Positions 29,438 to 37,901 of a DNA stretch of 64,000 nt are shown in pieces (position 1 is the first letter of the stretch; every line of letters begins with the position of its first letter). The stretch covers positions 1-64,000 of the forward strand of contig JAMOOQ010000038.1 of assembly GCA_027100635.1 (NCBI GenBank). The letters run 5' to 3'. Origin of the DNA: Campylobacteraceae bacterium (GTDB taxonomy: Bacteria; Campylobacterota; Campylobacteria; Campylobacterales; Sulfurovaceae). The translations under genes were made by a program, and so were the position numbers. Under the pieces are notes generated by a model, which worked only from the letters and a program-made list of their open reading frames with translations, did no database searches and was not told where the DNA came from.

Positions 29438-32400
29438 TTACCAGTTTACTCTCTGTCTTGTTTGAGAACTACTTCCATTTGTATCAATGATATGACCTCT
29501 CTCACCAACTCCTGACCAAGTTTCCGTAGGTGCTACAATAAATTCTACTTGATATGTATATCTTCCCATAGCATCTATTGGATCATATCGTAACCAAGGA
29601 GAAGGTTCAAGTCTAATATCAACCATCTGTTCACCTGCATCATTACGTACTGTTACATCTTCATCAGTACCATTAGCTCTAATATCAATAGCTTTAACCG
29701 TAGCTGAACCTACTATCACATTAGAATTTATCACACCATCTAGTTGATTAATAGAATCAAAACTTCTGTTTATAAACCAACTATTTTCATTAATTATATC
29801 ATCTGATAAATTTGTTACAAATGTATTACAATCAATAGATGGATTAAAATCACAGTATATATCTGAAAATATTGGTGTTTTCTCAGAAATTTCTGTAATC
29901 TCTGGATATAATTTTCTTGATGCACGAACCCTAGAATATACAAATGTAATATTTTGATTACTATATGTTCTATCTATATCATTAGTTGAAGCTTTTGTAG
30001 ATAGACCATCTGTAATAGTTTCTGTAGCAGTAATATCAGATACATTTAAATCAAATGGATTAGATGGTACATTTAAATCTTTTGTAAAGTTAAATGGAAT
30101 ACTAATGTTAGCAACACCACCTGTATAGTCCAGTTTATCTATATCATATTGTAAAAATATCTCTGGGTCTGTTGTCAGTTTTGCCATATCCCAAACTTGT
30201 CTATTTCCACCCGCTGGTGTAAATACATACTTTAAACTATTTACTGTAGTTGTATTTATTGCATCTGCTGTTGTATCAAAATCTAAATTTATTTCTGTAT
30301 TTTGAGCAGAACATACACCAGCATAGTTCGGAGCAACAGTGCCGTCAGCCCGTAGAGCAGTCACTCTAAATGCTAAACTAGCAGCCATTGTCTTATTTAA
30401 ATTAGTAATTTGGTCTAAACTTAAATCAGATAGATGAGTATAAGGATTATTATTAAAATTATTAAGAGATATACCATCTACTCTAAGATTACTTGGTCTT
30501 ACTGTGATTACTTTCGATGTATTAAATGGTGTGATATATCTATCACCATTTGCAGTATCCCCTGGTTTTGCATCTGTAAATGCAAACTCCTGCCCATTAA
30601 TTTCGCTAATACTTAGATTATAAGTTGATACATTTGGCAAGGTATAATCAGCAGTAACAGTTCCATCTGAAAAACTAACATTTGGAGTAAAGACAGGATC
30701 TAATACATCACAACTTCTAACTACATTTGTTAAGGCTACATTAAATGAGTTACCTTGACTTTCATTATATCTTAAAGTTGGATTACTATTACTATCAAAT
30801 GCATTAAATGTAATCGCAGATGGATTTTGAGCTATATAACTTGTACCTATAGTGGAATTAAATCTATCTGGTCTAATTGCAAAATCATCATCTGAATATA
30901 CTAATCTATAACCTAATCTATTTGGTTGATTTATTGTATAGTAAATTCCATTTTGACAAGATTCATAAGGGTATACAGTATATTGTTCTGTTTCATCACT
31001 ATAATCAGCACACATTGTAAATTGAACTCTTACATTTTTATATGCACCTGCAACCTTAAAGCTTTTTAACTCTCTATCATTTTTAGTTGCATTAAACATC
31101 TGTTTATCACCATTATCAATAAGAGTTGTAATAACCTCTGGTTTATCTGAACCTGATGAATCTACAAGTTGATAAAGCACCTTTATATCAAAAGATGCTA
31201 TATCTGCAGTATACCCTTTAGCAATTAAAGTAGCTAAAGCTTGTGCATAAAATGGAAAACCATTATGTATTTTCTCTTTTGCTTCAAATCTATCTCTTTC
31301 GTGATTTAAACTAGCTAACATAAGTTGAAACTTATTATTTACAATCTTTGTTCTAGTGATTTTAGCATCTATCGTACTATCTGTATTCCATGCACTAAAA
31401 GGTCCTTTATTATATAAATCAGCATTATAGACTCTACAAACACCTCTTACACTAAGTTCATCAATTTCGTGGTTATTACATCCTCCACCAGTACCAGAGG
31501 TAAAGGCTAATCTTACCTTTTCTGGTGCTTCTGCCTGATTATACATTGGGTCTTTTGCATCAAATTCATTAATTACAGTTTTATATCCATTACCACTATC
31601 TTGTTGTAAAGATATTAACAGTTTTGCAGGATCTCTTGCATCAATTCTAAACTTATATCTATCTCCTGGATAACTTGAATTTCTCATTTTTGTTGCCACA
31701 GTATGATTTAAATTTGTATTTGCACCCAAAAACTTATATCCATGATATCTATCACTTCCACTTAAATCACCACTAGAACCTCTTATTGTCACATTATTTG
31801 GCTTAAATCCAACTCCTCCATCTCGCCCCTCATTAGGGTTAGAGAAGTTTCCATATTCATCAATACCAAGACCAATCCATCCCCCTTCAAATCCTTTTTT
31901 TCTATGTCTTTGAGCATATCCCATTGAACCACCAAAAGAACCAACTTCAGGAGAGTGACCAACATCTGAATCAAATAGTACCATTACAATACCATCAGCT
32001 CCCCACTTACCTATACCACCACCTTTTGTAGCAGTAGAACCCTTTTCACATCCACCATAAGCATATTGAAGATACTCAACCTCAATTAAATTCCATTTTG
32101 CTAAAAAATAGTAATCTTTGGTTACGGCAGTTGCCAAACTATGGCCTCTATCTGTTAATCTAAGTCTTCCATCAACTATTGCTGGCTCAAATCCACCTTG
32201 AGAGAATAGTGTTCTCCATTTATCATCCAATGCACTACCAAAATTATCTTTAAAACATAAAGGGACATCATCTTCTGTTTGAACAGATATTGTAAGATTA
32301 GTCTCTTTAAGGCTTCCAAGCGTTACATCTTTACCAGTTGTTACAAGTTTAAGTTTTCCAAAAAATGTTTCATCATTTTCTATACGGTTATCTCTATTTA

Positions 32401-35400
32401 TTGTTGTACTTACTGTTGCAGACATATGCCCAGCTAAAATTGTCACTTGCTCTGGATTTGGATTATTCTCTGTATAATCATAAATCGCCTGAGCATGTAT
32501 TCTCTCATCGTAAGGGTCACCATCAAAAGTTTCATATTCAACAATTACATCATAATCTAAAACCTCATTTAGTGTAATATTTACATCTTTATATGTAATA
32601 TACTCTACACCACCATCAATAGCAGGTTCTTTAAATATATATTGATTTGAACTAAATTGTACAAAAGCACTACACTCTCCCATACCATTATTATTTAATC
32701 CTGTCGGATCATATCTAAACTTTGCATTGTTACTTAAGTATAAATCATCTTCTGCTGTAACTCCACCAATAAAACCTTCTCCTGAATTAGAGTTTGCAGA
32801 TAGTATAAAGTTTCCTTTTGTGTAAAAGAATGCTGTTACATCCCATTGAGCAGAACCATTATTTGGAAACTCAAAGTTACTTTGTCCAAATACAAAGAAA
32901 TTAGAAGCAGTTCCGCCTTTATTAACAGTTAGTTCATTTCCTTCCCATCTTAGAGTACCTCGTAAAAAGATTCTAACTTTTCCAGTAGCTTCAATCGTTA
33001 AATCATTTCCTTGATGTCTCCAAGAATTTATATAATAATCACCATCGGTAAATACATACTTTATTCCTGCTTTATTCCCACTATCAAGGTTTCCTATCAT
33101 CATATATTTTCTACCACTACTATACGCTTCTGTTGCATTAAATGTTATAGTAATATTTCTACTACTTGCAACATAACTTCCAACCTCTTTTTGAACTATT
33201 GTAGTACTTTCTGTAAGAGTTGTAGAAGATAAATCTGTTGTACTTTTAAATGGAACATTATAATCTATAATATTTGGAGGTTTAACCTCACAAGGAACAT
33301 TATTACATAGTGCATCATCTGTTGTAATAGTATCTCCGTTTTCATTAACAGCTGGAGATACTTTTTTATAAGGTGCGACAATATTTGCTACATCAAGAAT
33401 AATAACCTTATTACCTCCACCACCATCTAGTGTTAAGTTTTGATATGTTTGTAATGCACTTGGAAAAATCCCACACTGAGATAGTTCAGGTTCATCATCT
33501 TCTTCACCAGTAGCATTACAATCGCCATATCCACTATCAGCTAAATCGCTATCATAACATACTTTGGTATCGTTATCTAACTGGATTTTATTTTCTGCAG
33601 ATACTGCACCTTTAATATAACTAGCACTTCCTAATATCACATCTTTTTTAGAGTAGATAGCACCTACTATTCTTGAATCATTATGGACATTAAAATTACC
33701 ATAAGCAAAAATAAACAGATTTGAAGCACTATGAGTATCACTACAAAGATTAGATCCACCAGTAGTATCACTATTGATTCCAATTTGAGAAATAGTTTCA
33801 TAATCATCTTCTATAATTAAATTAACTTTTCCATGCATATTCCACTGATAACCACTTCCACTACCTTGAGTAGAGAGAGTTTTAATATAATATGTACCTG
33901 AATCAAACTCAATATGATTATTAGACCCAGTATCAAAAAGATTCATTTTAACAACAACTTTTTTACCTGAAGTATATGGAGTAATATTTACTCTTGTGGC
34001 ATCACCTATCTCAAATGTACCAATATCTATATAATCTGCAATAATATTAATTATATTTTCTTGCCCAACACCTGATACATCTTTTATGCTATTAATATTA
34101 ATATAAGGAGCTCTAAGAGTATAGTTACTTGTATGACCAATATATAATTTATCTATTTTAATTGTTTGAATAGCTTTAAAATCAACAAGAATTTTTGCAC
34201 TACCTTGAGTTGAAATATCATATTGACTAATTGTCCCTATTTTAATATTTTTTGCCAAACTATCAGTTGTTTTAAATTCACCATCCTCTTTCGTTTGAAG
34301 AGAACCTATACTAAATTGATACTCTTTAGAATCAGCACTTTTAAATGTAACTAAAGCTGCATCAGCACCATTTTTAATACTATTAACTGCAACACTTGTC
34401 GTAACTTCAAATGGAATATTTGTTGTTCCACTATTCCAATCAGAACTAACAGTATTATAATCACTATCTGTTAATTTTGTACCGCTTGTATTAGTAGTAT
34501 ACTTTACATTTGTAGTAGAAGTAGATACTGGTGATGCTATTGTAAATGTGGCTGGATATTTCATCCCATTAGTTGGGTCAGCAAATGCCTCAGCACCATG
34601 CATAGATGGTGTACAACCGGCATTATCCCCATCTGCTCCTGCCGTATCATTACAAGTTATCTCATTTCCAGGTCCTCCATTTACAGGAGTTGAATATGTA
34701 TTAAGATCTTTATCTGGATTATTATATAATTTTGCACTACCACTACTAAAATCTACACTAGAATCAATAGCTCTTGTCTGAAGACCATCTTCAAATACAC
34801 CACATCTTTCTGGCAATACATTTGGATTATCATTTGGTATTGTTTCATCATCTAAATCCACATTTGTACTAGAGTCACACGCAACAACTTGACCTCTATA
34901 ATTAACACCATCTTTAACATAAGTGGCATATAAACTACTAGTATTTAAACAACTCATACTCATTGCAGCAGTTGTTGATACTCTTGCATTTGTATCTTCT
35001 GGTGAAATTGAGTTTGTAAATGAAAATGCCGTTGTAGTACCAAGCATCCCCATAGGACCCATATCAATATTACTACTAGTATCACAATTTCCAGATGGTT
35101 CAACAGCACAATTAGCAGACATTGTTCCACCCATTCCAGACTCATCATAATAGACATTAACTTGTTCAAGTGTAGAATCTGCCACATTATCTAAAGGAAT
35201 ACCAGTAGTACAACCAATTCCACCTTTACACATTCCCATATCCATACACATCATTCCACTAAATGTAAAATCAGCATAACATATATCATCCGCATTTTCT
35301 ACATAAGTAGTAACTGGTTCATTTGGAAATAGATTTGTTGTTGGAACTATAGTTTTTACAAATATATCTTTATTATTTTGCCACTTAACATGTACATTGG

Positions 35401-37072
35401 CACCTCCACCTTTTTCTATAAACTTTATCTCAATAGGATAATATCCCATTGTAAAAGATTTTAATTTAGAATTTTTATATTTATTTTTACTCCATGTATC
35501 AAGATAATATAACTCTTCTCCATCAATAGTTAATCTTAAATCATCATCATGCTTTAACCAAAATTGATAATTCCCATCTTCTGGAATATATATCCATCCC
35601 GTCCATGTAACAGAAAAGTTATTATTACCTAATCCACCACCAGGATTACCATTACCCCAATCCCAATCAACAGTAGGATCAATTCTACTTATATTTGGTG
35701 TTCCACTCCAACTAGTATTATCATAATATTTGGCATTTAATCCATTTGTTGGAGTTGATGTAGCATCATCTTCTGAAACGACTATATTAAATGATTTAGA
35801 ATTAGAAACCCCATCGATATCTGTAGCAGTCAATGAAACAGGAAATGAACCAATATCAGCACTAGTTCCACTAAGTGTGCTACCATTAAATGATATTCCA
35901 GAAGGCAAAGTTCCATCTAATTCATAGTTTGTTATATCATCATTTTGAGTTTTATTAACAAATACAGATAAATCAGAGCTAAATGCTACATCTTTTTTTA
36001 TAGCTTGTTCTGATATAGTATCTATAACTGGAGGTGTTCCTGTTACTTTTATAACAAAACTTTGCTTATTTGATTCTCCATCTTTATCTGTTACACTAAC
36101 CTCTATCGGAAATTCACCAGTTTGTGTTGCAGTTCCACTAATTATACCTGTAGTAGTATCAAAACTAACTCCATCAGGCAATGCTCCTGTTTTATTATAA
36201 GATGTAATATTATCATTTTCTGTCTTATTGACAAATGTTGATAAATCTAAATTTATAGTATCATCTATCTTAATAATCTCATAAGGATTAGGTGTAATAG
36301 CATCAAGAGTTGGAGGTGTTCCCTCTTGTTGTGTTGATTCCACAATAGTTAAATAAAAATCTGTATCAGTTTGTAGAGAACCATCTTTTACTCTACCACC
36401 TATATTGTTACGCTCCAAAGTATACTCTGGAGTACCACTAATAATACCAGTTGCAGTATCTAAAGATAATCCACCAGGCACCCACCAAGTTTCATAAGTT
36501 AGAGTATCTCCATCAGGGTCAGTTCCATGCATTTGATAACTAAAAAATTCACCTTTAACTGCTGTTTGATCTGGTATGGGATCAATAGATGGTGCACTAT
36601 TGGAATCTGTAATTGGAGTAAAAGAGAATTTTAATGTATATCTCATATAATCTCTATCTGTTTTTATAACTTTTACATAATATGTACTACCTCCAATTAC
36701 ATCAAAGGAGGAGGAAGGGTGAGTATACGATTTAGAAGAGCCATTATATATATCTTTACTATCACAACCTCTACCTATAAAAAACTTGACTTTCATCTTA
36801 TTTCCCCATTGATGTGTACCTTCAGATAAAGATACTGTACCACTAGCCGATGGTGTAAATTTAAGATATATATTTTTCTTAGTACTCCATGAACCTTCAT
36901 AAGAATTTTCAACATTAGATATACTATTAGAAACACCATCTAATGTTGAAATATTATAAGATGAAGAACAAGTATTAGGTGCTGTTTTTACACCCCATAA
37001 AATATTTGGTAAAATAAATAATAAAGCAAAAAGATACTTTAGATATACTCTACTTCCGTTTAGCTTTCGCAT
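29438..37072 (-). CDS. Giant (2544 aa) multidomain MshQ-like surface protein: Ig/cadherin-like repeats, PA14, Calx-beta, lectin-like and DUF6701-like C-terminal regions
   Basis: Signal peptide VYLKYLFALLFILPNILWG; LPxGISFNGSTLSGT repeats; GLNAKYYDNTSWSGTP…GWIYIPEDGNYQFWLKHDDDLRLTIDGE (PA14); lectin-like GIGKWGADGIVMVLFDSD…GGWIGLGIDEYGNF; MSHA/DUF6701-like C-terminus. Confidence 0.82.
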   Translation of the reverse strand: MRKLNGSRVYLKYLFALLFILPNILWGVKTAPNTCSSSYNISTLDGVSNSISNVENSYEGSWSTKKNIYLKFTPSASGTVSLSEGTHQWGNKMKVKFFIGRGCDSKDIYNGSSKSYTHPSSSFDVIGGSTYYVKVIKTDRDYMRYTLKFSFTPITDSNSAPSIDPIPDQTAVKGEFFSYQMHGTDPDGDTLTYETWWVPGGLSLDTATGIISGTPEYTLERNNIGGRVKDGSLQTDTDFYLTIVESTQQEGTPPTLDAITPNPYEIIKIDDTINLDLSTFVNKTENDNITSYNKTGALPDGVSFDTTTGIISGTATQTGEFPIEVSVTDKDGESNKQSFVIKVTGTPPVIDTISEQAIKKDVAFSSDLSVFVNKTQNDDITNYELDGTLPSGISFNGSTLSGTSADIGSFPVSLTATDIDGVSNSKSFNIVVSEDDATSTPTNGLNAKYYDNTSWSGTPNISRIDPTVDWDWGNGNPGGGLGNNNFSVTWTGWIYIPEDGNYQFWLKHDDDLRLTIDGEELYYLDTWSKNKYKNSKLKSFTMGYYPIEIKFIEKGGGANVHVKWQNNKDIFVKTIVPTTNLFPNEPVTTYVENADDICYADFTFSGMMCMDMGMCKGGIGCTTGIPLDNVADSTLEQVNVYYDESGMGGTMSANCAVEPSGNCDTSSNIDMGPMGMLGTTTAFSFTNSISPEDTNARVSTTAAMSMSCLNTSSLYATYVKDGVNYRGQVVACDSSTNVDLDDETIPNDNPNVLPERCGVFEDGLQTRAIDSSVDFSSGSAKLYNNPDKDLNTYSTPVNGGPGNEITCNDTAGADGDNAGCTPSMHGAEAFADPTNGMKYPATFTIASPVSTSTTNVKYTTNTSGTKLTDSDYNTVSSDWNSGTTNIPFEVTTSVAVNSIKNGADAALVTFKSADSKEYQFSIGSLQTKEDGEFKTTDSLAKNIKIGTISQYDISTQGSAKILVDFKAIQTIKIDKLYIGHTSNYTLRAPYININSIKDVSGVGQENIINIIADYIDIGTFEIGDATRVNITPYTSGKKVVVKMNLFDTGSNNHIEFDSGTYYIKTLSTQGSGSGYQWNMHGKVNLIIEDDYETISQIGINSDTTGGSNLCSDTHSASNLFIFAYGNFNVHNDSRIVGAIYSKKDVILGSASYIKGAVSAENKIQLDNDTKVCYDSDLADSGYGDCNATGEEDDEPELSQCGIFPSALQTYQNLTLDGGGGNKVIILDVANIVAPYKKVSPAVNENGDTITTDDALCNNVPCEVKPPNIIDYNVPFKSTTDLSSTTLTESTTIVQKEVGSYVASSRNITITFNATEAYSSGRKYMMIGNLDSGNKAGIKYVFTDGDYYINSWRHQGNDLTIEATGKVRIFLRGTLRWEGNELTVNKGGTASNFFVFGQSNFEFPNNGSAQWDVTAFFYTKGNFILSANSNSGEGFIGGVTAEDDLYLSNNAKFRYDPTGLNNNGMGECSAFVQFSSNQYIFKEPAIDGGVEYITYKDVNITLNEVLDYDVIVEYETFDGDPYDERIHAQAIYDYTENNPNPEQVTILAGHMSATVSTTINRDNRIENDETFFGKLKLVTTGKDVTLGSLKETNLTISVQTEDDVPLCFKDNFGSALDDKWRTLFSQGGFEPAIVDGRLRLTDRGHSLATAVTKDYYFLAKWNLIEVEYLQYAYGGCEKGSTATKGGGIGKWGADGIVMVLFDSDVGHSPEVGSFGGSMGYAQRHRKKGFEGGWIGLGIDEYGNFSNPNEGRDGGVGFKPNNVTIRGSSGDLSGSDRYHGYKFLGANTNLNHTVATKMRNSSYPGDRYKFRIDARDPAKLLISLQQDSGNGYKTVINEFDAKDPMYNQAEAPEKVRLAFTSGTGGGCNNHEIDELSVRGVCRVYNADLYNKGPFSAWNTDSTIDAKITRTKIVNNKFQLMLASLNHERDRFEAKEKIHNGFPFYAQALATLIAKGYTADIASFDIKVLYQLVDSSGSDKPEVITTLIDNGDKQMFNATKNDRELKSFKVAGAYKNVRVQFTMCADYSDETEQYTVYPYESCQNGIYYTINQPNRLGYRLVYSDDDFAIRPDRFNSTIGTSYIAQNPSAITFNAFDSNSNPTLRYNESQGNSFNVALTNVVRSCDVLDPVFTPNVSFSDGTVTADYTLPNVSTYNLSISEINGQEFAFTDAKPGDTANGDRYITPFNTSKVITVRPSNLRVDGISLNNFNNNPYTHLSDLSLDQITNLNKTMAASLAFRVTALRADGTVAPNYAGVCSAQNTEINLDFDTTADAINTTTVNSLKYVFTPAGGNRQVWDMAKLTTDPEIFLQYDIDKLDYTGGVANISIPFNFTKDLNVPSNPFDLNVSDITATETITDGLSTKASTNDIDRTYSNQNITFVYSRVRASRKLYPEITEISEKTPIFSDIYCDFNPSIDCNTFVTNLSDDIINENSWFINRSFDSINQLDGVINSNVIVGSATVKAIDIRANGTDEDVTVRNDAGEQMVDIRLEPSPWLRYDPIDAMGRYTYQVEFIVAPTETWSGVGERGHIIDTNGSSSQTRQRVNW

Positions 37073-37229
37073 AATAAACTCCTTGTTATATAAAAGAGAT
37101 GTTTGAGAACATAAATTTGTGATTAAATTGACAGTTAAAAAACTCTCTTTTATTATGATATTAAGATTTTGGACAATTCCGTATCTTTAGTAATTATAGT
37201 CTTATATATTTTAATTAATACTTAAAGAC

Positions 37230-37395
37230 AACACCTTAGCCAAAAAAATCCAAAATCATTAAGCCACATCTCCATGAATCATCGAAAATGCCGAAACTCT
37301 CCAAATTGCCTCATTAATTAAAATATCATCCACTTTTTCCCCATATAATTTTAATACTTCTCTAGTATATTTCTCTGCTCTTATGATTAGAATTT
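37230..37395 (-). pseudogene. 3' remnant of an IS transposase with its terminal inverted repeat
   Basis: Reverse strand reads IRAEKYTREVLKLYGEKVDDILINEAIWRVSAFSMIHGDVA* followed by TTTTTTTGGCTAAGGTGTTG, the same terminal motif as the element at 386-1139. Confidence 0.6.
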
Positions 37396-37878
37396 ACCTT
37401 TACTTTTTAAAGTAGTTAATATACTATATAAAGAATTTAATCGTTCTTTCAGCTCAATACTTTGTTCATTTAAAGCATTATTAAAGTTTTGCTTTTTATT
37501 ATCATCAATTGATTCTTGAATTATCTGTATTCCTGATAATTGATTTTTAAAAGTATTTCTTTCAAATTCACAAGTATTATCTTGGCAATCCAATAAAACT
37601 TTTGCTATTAAAGTTGTAGAATCAATAATTCTGTGTAAAGGAACTTCTTCTGATTGACGTGACCATTTATCGCCAGTATGTCTCATAGTTTTTAATGAAA
37701 TATCTTCTTCATCCCATTGAGATATACCAATAGATAAATATTGACAATCTGTATTATTTGCAAAGTGACCATCAAATTGTGTATATGGTATTGCGTATAC
37801 TGGTTTATGTTCTAAATTATGAGATAAATTCTCATTTGCTTTATAACTTTTTTTATTTCCAAATTCATTTATTGGCAT
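37387..37878 (-). CDS. Hypothetical protein, possibly DUF6530-like
   Basis: HKPVYAIPYTQFDGHFANNTDCQYLSIGISQWDEEDISLKTMRHTGDKWSRQSEEVPLHRIID; family recalled, not verified. Confidence 0.55.
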   Translation of the reverse strand: MPINEFGNKKSYKANENLSHNLEHKPVYAIPYTQFDGHFANNTDCQYLSIGISQWDEEDISLKTMRHTGDKWSRQSEEVPLHRIIDSTTLIAKVLLDCQDNTCEFERNTFKNQLSGIQIIQESIDDNKKQNFNNALNEQSIELKERLNSLYSILTTLKSKGKF

Positions 37879-37901
37879 TGCTTATCCTTTATTTTATATA
37901 A

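Noticed and set aside
34548-35187. Several 70-77-aa ORFs on both strands within 30.4-35.9 kb
   Set aside because: Shadow ORFs inside the 2544-aa frame, which is continuous and shows clear domain patterns.
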